A stretch of DNA of 45,069 nucleotides from a virus: positions 1-45,069 of the IMG/VR virus record IMGVR_UViG_3300045995_000467; one strand, written 5' to 3'. Made by a program: the position numbers and the translations under genes. Positions 24,534-33,414 of the stretch are shown here, one piece after another; the first letter of the stretch is position 1, and every line of letters starts with the position of its first letter. A model generated the notes under the pieces. That model made no database searches. It was not told where the DNA came from and saw only the letters and a list, made by a program, of their open reading frames with translations.

Positions 24534-25165
24534 GCGACAGTTTAGGATCGACAGGCTATCAATTACCCACTTCGGGATCGTCAGAATTTAATGCGCAATC
24601 GTTTCTTGTTGAATCGTTATTATCCAAAATAAATACAACAACGCTTGTTAAAGTTGTTGCCGTTACCAATGCCGGGACACTTGACCCCGTCGGCTTTGTT
24701 GATATTATCCCGTTGGTTAACAAACTTGATGGATCAGGGAAGGCATTGCCTAACGGTATCATTTACCATTGCTGTTATTTTCGCTTGCAGGGCGGCTTAA
24801 ATGCGGTGATTATTGACCCACAGGTAAATGATATTGGTATTTGTTGTTTTGCCGACAAAGATATTTCCAGCGTCCAAATAAACAAGCACACGTCAAACCC
24901 GGGCAGTTACCGGCGGTTTGATTGCTCTGATGGTATTTATTTGGGCGGCGTGTTGAACGGGTTGCCTACACAGATCGTGCAGTTTAACACGGCTGGAATA
25001 AATATTACATCGCCAATAAAAGTAACTGTAAGTGCTCCAGACATTGCATTGATTGGTAAAACAACACATACGGGGCAGGTTTGGATGAATGGGAAACGAG
25101 TTGATGAGTCTCACTTGCACAACAATACACAACCTGGAACTGGCAATAGTGGAGTAGTGGTCTAA
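24530..25165 (+). CDS. Central spike protein (Gp138 N-terminal domain)
   Basis: Start at ATG 24530 (ATGA overlap); 211 aa. VKVVAVTNAGTLDPVGFVDI and PLVNKLDGSGKALPNGIIYHCCYFRLQGG with IDPQVNDIGICCFADKDIS form the Gp138_N OB-fold. A beta-helical tip follows (INITSPIKVTVSAPDIALIG) and a SHLHNNTQPGTG end. It is the membrane-piercing needle at the tail tip. The H-x-H pattern at the end may hold a metal ion. Confidence 0.85.
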   Translation: MSDSLGSTGYQLPTSGSSEFNAQSFLVESLLSKINTTTLVKVVAVTNAGTLDPVGFVDIIPLVNKLDGSGKALPNGIIYHCCYFRLQGGLNAVIIDPQVNDIGICCFADKDISSVQINKHTSNPGSYRRFDCSDGIYLGGVLNGLPTQIVQFNTAGINITSPIKVTVSAPDIALIGKTTHTGQVWMNGKRVDESHLHNNTQPGTGNSGVVV

Positions 25166-25515
25166 TGAATACAATTTACATGACACAACCTGCTTATGAT
25201 TTGGCATTAGATTCTTCTGGCAATATCGCAATGGCAAGTCAACCATACGCACAAGCGCAGGATGCCGCGTCGGCTATTCGTACATTTATTGGAGAGTGTT
25301 ATTATGATCTCACTCTTGGAATACCATATTGGAATCAAATACTTGGCAAAAACCCGCCGCTGGAATTTATCCGCGCCCAGTTTATAAAACAGGCGCTAAC
25401 CGTACCCGACGTGATAGCCGCACGGGTATTCTTTATCAGTTTTAAAAACAGGGTTTTAACCGGGCAAGTGCAAATAACCAATTCGCAAGCAATTGTTACC
25501 GCAATGAATTTTTGA
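25165..25515 (+). CDS. Baseplate wedge protein (gp25/gpW/DUF2634-like)
   Basis: 116 aa, TAATG overlap. SSGNIAMASQPYAQAQDAASAIRTFIGECYYDLTLGIPYWNQILGK is the typical wedge motif (lysozyme-like fold without activity). Links sheath to baseplate. Confidence 0.85.
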   Translation: MNTIYMTQPAYDLALDSSGNIAMASQPYAQAQDAASAIRTFIGECYYDLTLGIPYWNQILGKNPPLEFIRAQFIKQALTVPDVIAARVFFISFKNRVLTGQVQITNSQAIVTAMNF

Positions 25516-25548
25516 TACAATAATGCGCATAAAATATATGAGTGGATT

Positions 25549-26943
25549 ATGACCAATATCCCTTCCCCCACCTTCGGACCAAAAGGCTTTATAGCCCCGG
25601 CTACCGGTGCAATACTAACCGGCGTACAAGCTGATTATAACGCAGCTTTCGGCGGCAATCTTAACCCTGCACTCAATACCCCGCAAGGGCAGCTTGCTAC
25701 CTCAGAAACAGCCATTATCAATGATAAAAACGCGCAGTTTCTGGCCTTGGCTAATGGCGTTGACCCAGCCTATGCAGCGGGACGGATGCAGGATGCTATT
25801 GGGCGTATTTATTATATATCGCGTATAGCCGCCGCTTCAACAGTTGTTACAGCTACCTGTACCGGCGCGTTTGGCACAATTATCCCAATAAACGCGCAAG
25901 CAGTTGATCAAGCCGGTAATGTTTATTTATGCACAGCGGCAGTCACGATACCTGTTTCAGGGCATATTGACACAACATTTTCCTGTGTAAATACCGGCGC
26001 CATTGCTTGCCCAATAGGGTTTTTAAATAAAATCTATAAAGCAATCCCGTCATGGGATTCCATATCAAACGCAGCAACAGGGACGATTGGCAACGACGTT
26101 GAAACGCGCGCGGCTTTTGAGTTAAAGCGGTCGCAATCGGTGGCATTAAACGGGCAAGGTTCGTTACAATCGATTCTAGGCGCTGTTTTTAGTGTCGCTG
26201 ATGTATTGGATGCTTATATCTTGGAAAACGATACCGGTGTAACCAGCGGCGCTACCTTTTCCGGGTCAATATCCGGCTTTACCCTGACAGCAGGGACATT
26301 AACCGGATCGTTAGCAATCGGCTATATTGTTACCGGGACCGGCGTGGCGCAAGGCACGTACATCACAGGCGGTACATTCCCGACTTATCAGGTTAATATC
26401 AGCCAGTCTGTCGGCGCTACGGCCATGACTGCCAGCATGGGCGGTTATCCGCTGGTTGCCAATTCGATTTATGTCGCAGTTTATGGCGGCGTTAGCGCTG
26501 ACATTGGACAAGCTATTTTTACCAAAAAATCACCAGGCTGCAATTACAACGGCAACACAACAGTAAATATTTTAGACACACAGAACGGCTTATATACGCC
26601 CCCTTACCCATCTTACAACATCACTTTTAATATCCCCACGCCGGTCGCCATTAAATTTGCTGTCAGCATGGAAAACAGCACTTTTGTCCCGTCTGATGCC
26701 ATTACCCAGGTTAAAAACGCTATTTTAGCGTCTTTCAATGGCAGCGACGGTACGCCCAAAGCGCGTATTGGCTCAAATATATTTCACAGTAAATTTTATG
26801 CGGGTATTTTTGCGCTAGGTTCATGGGTTAATGTTTATGAAATTCAAGTGGGCGTTGGGACAGCCAATCAGGATTCTGTATTGATGCGCATTGATCAGTT
26901 GCCGACCTTGTCATTAACTGATATTACCGTGACATTTATCTGA
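25549..26943 (+). CDS. Baseplate J-like protein with beta-module insertion
   Basis: 464 aa. GFIAPATGAILTGVQADYNAAFGGNLNPALNTPQGQLATS is the gpJ/gp47 N-terminus; NGQGSLQSILGAVFSVADVLDAYILEND and NSIYVAVYGGVSADIGQAIFTKKSPGC continue it. Residues about 237-297 (SGSISGFTLTAGTLTGSLAIGY, SQSVGATAMTASM) are an inserted copy of the module shared with cement, neck and sheath. A building block of the baseplate wedge. Confidence 0.9.
   Translation: MTNIPSPTFGPKGFIAPATGAILTGVQADYNAAFGGNLNPALNTPQGQLATSETAIINDKNAQFLALANGVDPAYAAGRMQDAIGRIYYISRIAAASTVVTATCTGAFGTIIPINAQAVDQAGNVYLCTAAVTIPVSGHIDTTFSCVNTGAIACPIGFLNKIYKAIPSWDSISNAATGTIGNDVETRAAFELKRSQSVALNGQGSLQSILGAVFSVADVLDAYILENDTGVTSGATFSGSISGFTLTAGTLTGSLAIGYIVTGTGVAQGTYITGGTFPTYQVNISQSVGATAMTASMGGYPLVANSIYVAVYGGVSADIGQAIFTKKSPGCNYNGNTTVNILDTQNGLYTPPYPSYNITFNIPTPVAIKFAVSMENSTFVPSDAITQVKNAILASFNGSDGTPKARIGSNIFHSKFYAGIFALGSWVNVYEIQVGVGTANQDSVLMRIDQLPTLSLTDITVTFI
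26257..26439 (+). repeat. Copy of shared virion beta module in baseplate J
   Basis: About 61 codons placed exactly between two J-protein strands (ILENDTGVTSGAT and MGGYPLVANSIYVAVYGG). Pattern G-S-I-S-G ... VTGTGVAQGTYITGGT ... YQVNISQSV. Confidence 0.75.
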
Positions 26944-27593
26944 TGATAAATATCAAGGACACCATTTTAAGCCAGTACGCCAATAGCCCGACATTATTGG
27001 CGTTAATCAATAGCATGAATGATGCTATTGACCCCGGCGTTAATATTGATGATTTTTATAATAAAATATGGGACATAACAACGGCACAAGGTTTTGGTTT
27101 AGATGTATGGGGCAGGATAGTCGGCGTGTCCCGGATATTGAATGTCGCGTCAGGGAAAAGCCTGGGCTATAAAGAAGGCGGCACTATTGACTATGACCCG
27201 TTCGGTCAATCCAAGTTTTTTAGCGGGTCAATAACCACATCAAATTTTGCGCTGTCCGATAATGCGTTTAGGGTATTAATTTTAGTTAAAGCCTTATCGA
27301 ATATATCACGGACAGTAATACCAGTTTATAATAAGATATTAATGCAATTGTTTCCGGGACGCGGTAATGCGTATGTATCAGATACCGGTTCAATGGGCGC
27401 ACGGTTGACATTTGAGTTTTTATTATTACCGTTTGAAATAGCAATTTTAAAACAGTCTGGTGCGTTTTTTAACCCGACTGGCGTACAATTTTTTATCATG
27501 GACATATCCATACCACATACTTTTGGTTTTTCTGAAGCCGGTTACAGTGCAGCAGGATTTAATCAAGGCATTTATTTTAAAGGATACGAATAA
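26943..27593 (+). CDS. Baseplate protein (DUF2612)
   Basis: 216 aa. IDDFYNKIWDITTAQGFGLDVWGRIVGVSR is diagnostic of DUF2612, and FGFSEAGYSAAGFNQGIYF closes it. Usually found after gpJ, connecting wedge and tail fibres (gpI-like). Confidence 0.85.
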   Translation: MINIKDTILSQYANSPTLLALINSMNDAIDPGVNIDDFYNKIWDITTAQGFGLDVWGRIVGVSRILNVASGKSLGYKEGGTIDYDPFGQSKFFSGSITTSNFALSDNAFRVLILVKALSNISRTVIPVYNKILMQLFPGRGNAYVSDTGSMGARLTFEFLLLPFEIAILKQSGAFFNPTGVQFFIMDISIPHTFGFSEAGYSAAGFNQGIYFKGYE

Positions 27594-28282
27594 TGTTAGC
27601 ATCCGCAATACCTACAAGCTTCCCGCTTACTTTCGGTGCCTCAGCAGGTGCCGGATTTATACACCCCATTCCGACTGCGTCACAAATCAGCATTACCCCG
27701 GGTGCTGCGTCATTAACTGATGGATTCCCGCCACTAAACTTCTTGCCCGTTTCGGCAGGCGGCGTCCCTCCCTTCGGAAAGGACATGAACGGCATTTTAA
27801 AAGCCATTACGCAAGCTGTGCAATGGCAACAGGCCGGTGGTTTACCAATTTATAATAGTACGTTTTCAACCGCTATCGGAGGATATCCCCATGGTGCAGT
27901 TTTAATAAAAGCGTCGGGTGTTGGGTTTTGGTGCAGTACAGCAGACAATAATACATCAAATCCCGATACGGGCGGCGCCAATTGGATTACCGCAATTGAC
28001 AGCCCTTCTTTATTATCCGCAAATGGTTGGAAAAAATACAGTGATCCTAACAGTCCGACAGGCTATTTTATAGAGCAATGGGGCAGCGTTATCGCGACAA
28101 CTTTAAATACTATTCAAACCATTAACTTACCCATAGCTTTCCCGAATGAAATTCTTTTTGCTTTAGCATCAGGCGGCGGCTTGGATCAATATGCATATGT
28201 AGCAGTGTCTAGTTTATCGACATTGATGGGAGCTTGCAATCAAACGGGCGGCGGTATTATTTATATAGCGAAGGGATATTAA
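27593..28282 (+). CDS. Tail fibre protein
   Basis: 229 aa. N-terminal part FLPVSAGGVPPFGKDMNGILKAITQAVQWQQAG is a common fibre collar motif; GYFIEQWGSV and TINLPIAFPNEILFALAS form the gp53-like C-terminal receptor-binding domain. Likely contacts the host surface. Followed by a gene of the assembly-chaperone type. Confidence 0.8.
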   Translation: MLASAIPTSFPLTFGASAGAGFIHPIPTASQISITPGAASLTDGFPPLNFLPVSAGGVPPFGKDMNGILKAITQAVQWQQAGGLPIYNSTFSTAIGGYPHGAVLIKASGVGFWCSTADNNTSNPDTGGANWITAIDSPSLLSANGWKKYSDPNSPTGYFIEQWGSVIATTLNTIQTINLPIAFPNEILFALASGGGLDQYAYVAVSSLSTLMGACNQTGGGIIYIAKGY

Positions 28283-28283
28283 A

Positions 28284-28793
28284 ATGAGATATTCACAAAC
28301 AACCCACGGCTTTTATCCCGAAGAAATTGCCTACACAAGCCTGCCAATTGATTTAATTACAATCACAGACATTGAATATAATGCAGCGATGAATTTAGCC
28401 CCCGGCGAAAGCCTTAATGTCGTCGGCGGAGTTTTGGTAATAGTCCCTGCAAGTCTGTCATTTTTTAAAGCGCAGCAGGATGCTATTTTAGATGCGGCTT
28501 ATAAAACGGCCATTACATCAGATATTACTTTTGGAGCAGGGAGTAATGTCTTTGCTATGGATATACTCAGTCAGTTACTGCTTACCCAAATTTTGGTTAC
28601 CGGCAGCGTTCTAATTGATTTTAAATGGAATGATATAAATAATATACAGGTTTCTATGACATTCGTAGAAATGCAAAATTTTAGCAGTTTATTATTTGAC
28701 CGTAATCAGGGCTATTATCTACGACTACAGGCGCGTAAAGCCTCAGTCAACGAGGCAGCTACTCAAGTCGATATTGAATCAGTAATTTGGTAA
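28284..28793 (+). CDS. Tail fibre assembly-like protein
   Basis: 169 aa, starts one base after the fibre stop. MRYSQTTHGFYPEEIAY and the following acidic part resemble tail fibre assembly proteins; the helical second half (FKAQQDAILDAAYKTAITSD, VEMQNFSSLLFDRNQGYYLRLQAR) resembles DUF4376. Likely a chaperone or attached part of the fibre. Confidence 0.65.
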   Translation: MRYSQTTHGFYPEEIAYTSLPIDLITITDIEYNAAMNLAPGESLNVVGGVLVIVPASLSFFKAQQDAILDAAYKTAITSDITFGAGSNVFAMDILSQLLLTQILVTGSVLIDFKWNDINNIQVSMTFVEMQNFSSLLFDRNQGYYLRLQARKASVNEAATQVDIESVIW

Positions 28794-28808
28794 ACAGGAG
28801 TCATAATA

Positions 28809-30518
28809 ATGCCATTAAATCACAGAATTAATTTACTAACCGGAGCGACTGAATATTTTATAGAAGATACTTCTAAAACGTATGATGCTGCTGCTAATAT
28901 TCCAACCACGTCAAATGTCGCTGTAATCCCGAAACTATCTACAATCTCATTTAATATGGGCAGCGCGGGTCGTCCTACTGTTTTATTTTTCGGTAATTCC
29001 ATCGCTTCGCAAAACAATCGATTTTTACAGATAGCTACAACAACGATAAGCTCTGCCATTAGAGCGGGTAGTACCGTACTTCCTGTAGCCGCCACCACTG
29101 CTTTTGTAATTACAGCCGGTGCATTTGTTATTGGCAACAAATATAAAATATTAGTACCAGGCACGACTGATTTTACTTTAATTGGTGCGCTAGATAGCGT
29201 TGCTGGTACAGTATTTATGGCAACCGGCGTTGGCACGGGGACTGGGACAGCAATACATCGTGATATTGCCATTAATCAACCGGGCGGCGGGTTTTTTTTA
29301 GCGAAGATAGAATCTCTTGTCGCCGGTGTTAGTCTTACAATTGATAATCCATTGCCGAGAACTATAACAACGATTTCAGGACAGAATATTATCAGTAAGT
29401 ATCAAAACGGATACCCGTTAACATCAATGACTTACGGGCCATTCGCTTCGATTTTTGCGCAGCTGGGGCATCCTGTTGAGATTCTAGCCGGTTTTGGCTT
29501 TTCAGGAAGCTATTTATATGAAGTTATTTTTGAGCTGTCTAAATACTTAAAGTTTTACCGGCCGACTTACGTTATTCTGCAAGTACTTGAAAATGATTTG
29601 AATGGCAACGGGTTTCCTGTTTCAGCTATTTCACGATGGTTAAAAGCAGCTTGTACACTATGTATAAATACAGGTGCAATACCGATTGTTACTACTTGCC
29701 TTCCGCGTTCTACAATTAATTCACCTTCGTTAATAGCCGCGTGGGATGCTATGTACAGCTTTGCTATGACCCTTCCGGCTTTAGTTCCAGGCACTGTAGT
29801 GGTCGACTGGTCGACGCCTTGGCTTGACCTTGGTCTAACTACTTCACGCGCACCATTATCAGGATGGACTGATGGCACACACCCATCACCTGGGAAGTGG
29901 CAAACCATCGCGGCGTTATCACAATCTTCTTTAGCTAATATTTTTAAATACAGAACTAGCCATGAAGATATCGCTTTATGGTTTTCTGATATGTCAGGAA
30001 CATCAGGTACTTTTCTTGGGACTGCCACAGGCGTAACGGCTACCGGCACATTATTGTACGGTACATCAGATATAACCGTAACGGGCTCAAAAACACCGGC
30101 TAATAAACAAAATATTGTTTTTGCCTCGACATCATCTACTGTAGCGACTACCCAAGCTTTATTGGTTACTACAAGTTATGGTATGACTGTGGCTTACGGC
30201 GGTCAATGGGTGCGCGGTTTTATGCGGGTTAAGCTAAAGTCAGCCAGTAATGTCGGGACATTACAGATAGAGGCGATTCAGGACAATTCTAACTTAAATC
30301 ACACTATTAATGCTAGTTATACCACTTTTGGAGCCGACCCGGCGATGATAAATACAGAGATCACCATGGAAACCGCTCCATTTAAATTGCTAAGCGCCGT
30401 AGCTACAGCAAAAATGCAAATTATCGTTAGGCCAGGAACAACAGCGGCAATGACCGGAGAGATTGAAATTATTGAAATAGGCTTTCTGCCTGCTACAGAA
30501 GATATTAGTTATCAGTAA
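28809..30518 (+). CDS. SGNH/GDSL-esterase tail protein
   Basis: 569 aa. Block I FFGNSIASQN with Ser64, block III LENDLN (Asn262) and the catalytic pair DGTHPS (Asp355, His358) place it in the SGNH hydrolases, which often deacetylate host surface sugars. A Gly/Thr-rich module (residues about 101-148, GAFVIGNKYKILVPGTTDFTL) is inserted between block I and II, a type common in phage tail proteins but different from the cement/sheath module. The C-terminal 200 residues form a beta-rich binding domain. Probably a tailspike or fibre enzyme. Confidence 0.8.
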   Translation: MPLNHRINLLTGATEYFIEDTSKTYDAAANIPTTSNVAVIPKLSTISFNMGSAGRPTVLFFGNSIASQNNRFLQIATTTISSAIRAGSTVLPVAATTAFVITAGAFVIGNKYKILVPGTTDFTLIGALDSVAGTVFMATGVGTGTGTAIHRDIAINQPGGGFFLAKIESLVAGVSLTIDNPLPRTITTISGQNIISKYQNGYPLTSMTYGPFASIFAQLGHPVEILAGFGFSGSYLYEVIFELSKYLKFYRPTYVILQVLENDLNGNGFPVSAISRWLKAACTLCINTGAIPIVTTCLPRSTINSPSLIAAWDAMYSFAMTLPALVPGTVVVDWSTPWLDLGLTTSRAPLSGWTDGTHPSPGKWQTIAALSQSSLANIFKYRTSHEDIALWFSDMSGTSGTFLGTATGVTATGTLLYGTSDITVTGSKTPANKQNIVFASTSSTVATTQALLVTTSYGMTVAYGGQWVRGFMRVKLKSASNVGTLQIEAIQDNSNLNHTINASYTTFGADPAMINTEITMETAPFKLLSAVATAKMQIIVRPGTTAAMTGEIEIIEIGFLPATEDISYQ

Positions 30519-30543
30519 TTAAGACCTACTTTAGGAGATAATA

Positions 30544-30726
30544 ATGAACATTGAAATCAAGAATCAGGCATCGACACAACGCGGCGTATTGCTGTCAGTC
30601 GGTGCAATTTTATCGTTAGTGTTTGAGTGGTTTGGCCATTCCAGCGCCGCTATCATGCCTATATTTGTAGGGCTTGCAGGCGTCCATGGGCTGCTCGTTG
30701 ATGACGGGACGGAGCTGCCAAAATGA
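30544..30726 (+). CDS. Small membrane protein, holin candidate
   Basis: 60 aa, good ribosome site (aggagat). Two hydrophobic stretches (RGVLLSVGAILSLVFEWFG, AAIMPIFVGLAGVHGLLV) separated by a short polar loop and first in the lysis block, which suits a small two-span holin. Overlaps the next gene (ATGA). Confidence 0.55.
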   Translation: MNIEIKNQASTQRGVLLSVGAILSLVFEWFGHSSAAIMPIFVGLAGVHGLLVDDGTELPK

Positions 30727-31007
30727 GCGGGTTATATATTTACGGCGTAGTAATCGTTGCTATTTTTGTCATTACCGGCGGTTTATATGCCTGGGCAAAG
30801 TATCAGGAAGCCAAAGCCGACCGGCTAAAGTTACAGATGCAGGCCGCAATCGATACAGCGCGATCCGCACAGGTGCAAATGGCGCAAGTCGCTAAAACTG
30901 ATGATGCAGTGGCAGTTATTAAGGAAAACTTAAGAACTGAACAAGTCGTTGAACAGGCTAAAATCGATGCGGGTGATAGAAGCTTTATGTCGTCGGAGAA
31001 TTTTTAA
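30723..31007 (+). CDS. Membrane-anchored coiled-coil protein, inner spanin candidate
   Basis: 94 aa: N-terminal membrane helix (YIYGVVIVAIFVITGGLYAWA) followed by a charged coiled coil (YQEAKADRLKLQMQAAIDTARSAQ) facing the periplasm. This is the layout of i-spanins, although short. It lies just before the lysozyme. Confidence 0.5.
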   Translation: MSGLYIYGVVIVAIFVITGGLYAWAKYQEAKADRLKLQMQAAIDTARSAQVQMAQVAKTDDAVAVIKENLRTEQVVEQAKIDAGDRSFMSSENF

Positions 31008-31087
31008 TGATAGTCCCACTAACACTATTAATAATAGCAGCAGCTTGCATGATAATTTTGGCATCGCACTCAAATATAAATGATTAA
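31007..31087 (+). CDS. Possible 26-aa membrane/lipoprotein peptide
   Basis: TAATG coupling to the gene before and overlap with the gene after. MIVPLTLLIIAAACMIILAS is a hydrophobic helix with an AAAC lipobox-like site. Very short; supported only by its place in an unbroken overlap chain. Confidence 0.35.
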   Translation: MIVPLTLLIIAAACMIILASHSNIND

Positions 31088-31199
31088 AGGCGCTTGGATC
31101 CATAAAAAGAATTTAAAAATACGTAGATTAATCCCGTTTAATTTACGAATAGGCACGACAGAATTTTATTTACGATGTAAACGAAAACTAAAAAAATGA
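31080..31199 (+). CDS. Possible 39-aa basic protein
   Basis: MIKGAWIHKKNLKIRRLIPF and a KRKLKK tail: strongly basic, no membrane helix. Overlaps the previous peptide by 8 bases and the lysozyme start by 4 (ATGA). No function recognised. Confidence 0.4.
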   Translation: MIKGAWIHKKNLKIRRLIPFNLRIGTTEFYLRCKRKLKK

Positions 31200-31672
31200 A
31201 CGCAGCAATAAATATAGCAATTAACAAGATCATAAAAAATACCTCTGGCGCAGGCGAAGGATGTGAATTAACGGCTTATTGGGATAAAGACGGCAAAAAA
31301 TGGACAGTGGGACGTGGTTGTACAGGACCCGATATTAAGCGCGGCACAACCTGGACGCAAAGCGAAGCCGATCAGGCGTTAGATGACAGGCTACAAGGCT
31401 GTTTTAATCTGGCGATTAAATCATCACCAATACTGTTAAAAGCAACAGCAAACCAGTGTGCGGCTATCATAGATTTTATCTATAATGCCGGTTACGAAAA
31501 TTACATTAACCCAGAACGCGACGGTAAAATATCAACACTTAAAAAATACATTGACGCAGGCAACTTTAAGAAAGCAAGCGAGGAAATATTAAAATGGAAT
31601 CACTCAGGGGGAAAGGTTTTATCAGGATTGACGAAACGATGTGCAATAAGGTCTGAACTATTACTATCATGA
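31196..31672 (+). CDS. Endolysin, GH24 (T4/lambdoid) lysozyme
   Basis: 158 aa. GEGCELTAYWDKDGKKWTVGRGCTG has the E-8-D-T arrangement of lysozyme active sites (Glu21, Asp30, Thr37), and NQCAAIIDFIYNAGYENY is the typical second helix. No signal peptide, so it needs a holin. Cleaves peptidoglycan at the end of infection. Overlaps the lipoprotein gene by 4 bases. Confidence 0.9.
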   Translation: MNAAINIAINKIIKNTSGAGEGCELTAYWDKDGKKWTVGRGCTGPDIKRGTTWTQSEADQALDDRLQGCFNLAIKSSPILLKATANQCAAIIDFIYNAGYENYINPERDGKISTLKKYIDAGNFKKASEEILKWNHSGGKVLSGLTKRCAIRSELLLS

Positions 31673-31944
31673 ACGAAAAAACTTTTACAATTTTAGGCAA
31701 TGCGCTTTGGATATTGCTTGTCATCGCAATGATTGTATGGATGGCCGGTTGTGCGCCGACAATCGAGACAAGGTATATCACTACTGAATTGCACCACGAC
31801 ATACGACCCATATTGCCGAAAGTAAGTGCCACTGAATTACAGTGTTTGACAAAAGAGACGGTGCAAAAGTTGTACGACCGTCAGCGCTTGATAACAGATT
31901 ATGCTATTGTGTTGGAATCAATAATAGATAGCACAAAAAAATAA
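31669..31944 (+). CDS. Lipoprotein, outer spanin-like lysis protein
   Basis: 91 aa with a lipoprotein signal (NALWILLVIAMIVWMAGC, Cys27). The mature part (RPILPKVSATELQCLTKETVQKLYDRQRLITDYAIVLESII) resembles lysis-region lipoproteins that follow endolysins in myoviruses. An o-spanin role fits; with the coiled-coil membrane protein at 30723 it could form the pair that disrupts the outer membrane. Confidence 0.65.
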   Translation: MNEKTFTILGNALWILLVIAMIVWMAGCAPTIETRYITTELHHDIRPILPKVSATELQCLTKETVQKLYDRQRLITDYAIVLESIIDSTKK

Positions 31945-31946
31945 TA

Positions 31947-32522
31947 ATGGACGCACACGATAAGGCAGACCCCACAGCATTAACTACAGCGTTACTACAG
32001 CGAGAGTTAGAAAACCTGCACAGGGTCATCGAATCAAGGCTTGACGGCATGGACAAACTGATGATTTTGCAAAGAGCCGACAAAATTGAAAGTTCTGATT
32101 TTTTGGCTAAAGAGATCAATCACGCACAAGAATTGAATAGTGCCGTTTTTAAACAGGTGTTTACAGAATTTTCAACATTGAAAGAGCGCACTGAACAGCA
32201 TTTCACAGATAAAAAAATAGCCGTAGACATTGCCTTTTCAGCCGCTGAAAAACTGGTAGGAAAACAGAACGAATATTTTATACAAAGTATTGCTAAAAGC
32301 GAGCTGGCTAATGAAAAATTGATGGATCAAATGGCCCGAGGCATGAAGGCGATTGGAGAAAACGCAGCTACTGGCTTGGAAGGGCTACGGCTACGTATTG
32401 CTACAATCGAAGCGCACGGAAACACTTACAAAGAAAGTAGGGATGACAGTAAATCAATCATTGCTTTAATCATTGCTGCGCTTGCTGTAGCTGTATCGAT
32501 TTTTTTAAATTTTAAACATTAA
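31947..32522 (+). CDS. Coiled-coil protein with C-terminal membrane anchor
   Basis: 191 aa. Long heptad-rich region (LQRELENLHRVIESRLDGMDKLM, FSTLKERTEQHFTDKK) and a tail anchor IIALIIAALAVAVSIFLNF. Such proteins are common near phage lysis genes, possibly as holin or antiholin partners; unproven. Confidence 0.65.
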   Translation: MDAHDKADPTALTTALLQRELENLHRVIESRLDGMDKLMILQRADKIESSDFLAKEINHAQELNSAVFKQVFTEFSTLKERTEQHFTDKKIAVDIAFSAAEKLVGKQNEYFIQSIAKSELANEKLMDQMARGMKAIGENAATGLEGLRLRIATIEAHGNTYKESRDDSKSIIALIIAALAVAVSIFLNFKH

Positions 32523-32539
32523 CAAGCGAGGGGGTTCTC

Positions 32540-33106
32540 GTGTTTTTACTATCTATTAAATGGTTTTTAATGTTGATAACAAATTTATTAACAAACCTTA
32601 TGTCATTGCCTTTAATCCCGCTTGTTTCGCTATTTGTCACAAAAGATGATCACCTGCCTAAATGGCTGTATTGGTTTGACACGAACGACTGTGTTTTATC
32701 TGGCGACATTGGCTGGCAAACAGAGTCAGCCCCATATAGGCCAGCGGTTAATGCGTATCAACGGTATCGAAATAGGGTAGGTTGGTTAACAAGAAATCGC
32801 CTTTACGGCTTCTCACGCTCATTTTTAAGCGTGACATACGATCCTGCAACTGATGTGATAGTGATATACGGCGACAATGGCATAGGCAATGGCCCCGGCG
32901 GCAAGTCAGGCTGGTGCTACAAAAAGATGATACGTAACGGCAGACAAGTCGTGGGCTTTAAGTTTTACTACATCCGGCAATATCAGCGCTGGCCTACAAA
33001 GTGCATACGTATTTTGTTAGGATGGAAACTGCCCAATATAGGCGAAACGGACAATGTTGCTACGATGGGTTTTAGCCCAAGCCCGTGGATGCACTTCATT
33101 GCATGA
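32540..33106 (+). CDS. Membrane-associated hypothetical protein (188 aa)
   Basis: GTG start with an excellent ribosome site (gaggggg). N-terminal hydrophobic helices (FLLSIKWFLMLITNLLTNLM, PLIPLVSLFV) followed by an aromatic-rich soluble domain (KWLYWFDTNDC, RVGWLTRNRLYGFSRSF, GWCYKKM). A recurring but uncharacterised protein type of phage genomes; no enzymatic motif. Confidence 0.6.
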   Translation: MFLLSIKWFLMLITNLLTNLMSLPLIPLVSLFVTKDDHLPKWLYWFDTNDCVLSGDIGWQTESAPYRPAVNAYQRYRNRVGWLTRNRLYGFSRSFLSVTYDPATDVIVIYGDNGIGNGPGGKSGWCYKKMIRNGRQVVGFKFYYIRQYQRWPTKCIRILLGWKLPNIGETDNVATMGFSPSPWMHFIA

Positions 33107-33384
33107 GTACAGCGCACTTTCAGTTGCTTACCCCTAAATGGATGGCATTATTCAGTTTTAAAATTGGCATACTGCGCGTATTTGAAAACCCCAACAAAGC
33201 CCCGCCGGATGAATACAAGTTTTTTATTGTTTGTGTTATTTTTAAGTCTATCTGTAACATCCACGGCATGTACAACTCGCAGATAACCCGGAAAAATTAC
33301 CGGGCTATTTCTGACAAACTACGCGCAATGGGGGTTGTAAAAGCGGAGTGGACGCATGACGGTCGGCGGCATATTATCAAATAA
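33103..33384 (+). CDS. Hypothetical 93-aa protein
   Basis: ATG 33103 overlaps the previous stop (ATGA). Contains TPKWMALFSFKIGILRVFENP and a basic C-terminal NYRAISDKLRAMGVVKAEWTHDGRRH reminiscent of a winged helix; no confident family. Confidence 0.55.
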   Translation: MSTAHFQLLTPKWMALFSFKIGILRVFENPNKAPPDEYKFFIVCVIFKSICNIHGMYNSQITRKNYRAISDKLRAMGVVKAEWTHDGRRHIIK

Positions 33385-33386
33385 TT

Positions 33387-33414
33387 TTGTAAAAATCTTG
33401 ATTTCGACTATAAT
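33387..33414 (+). promoter_or_regulatory. Sigma70-like promoter
   Basis: TTGTAA (33387-33392), 16-bp spacer, perfect TATAAT (33409-33414). Start expected near 33421, just before the coiled-coil gene at 33441, which would therefore have its own transcript. Confidence 0.6.

Noticed and set aside
28820-29272. Antisense frames (also 17389-17802, 29567-30049, 12135-12356) in structural genes
   Set aside because: They arise from Ala/Gly/Thr-rich coding DNA read backwards, without start signals or family motifs.
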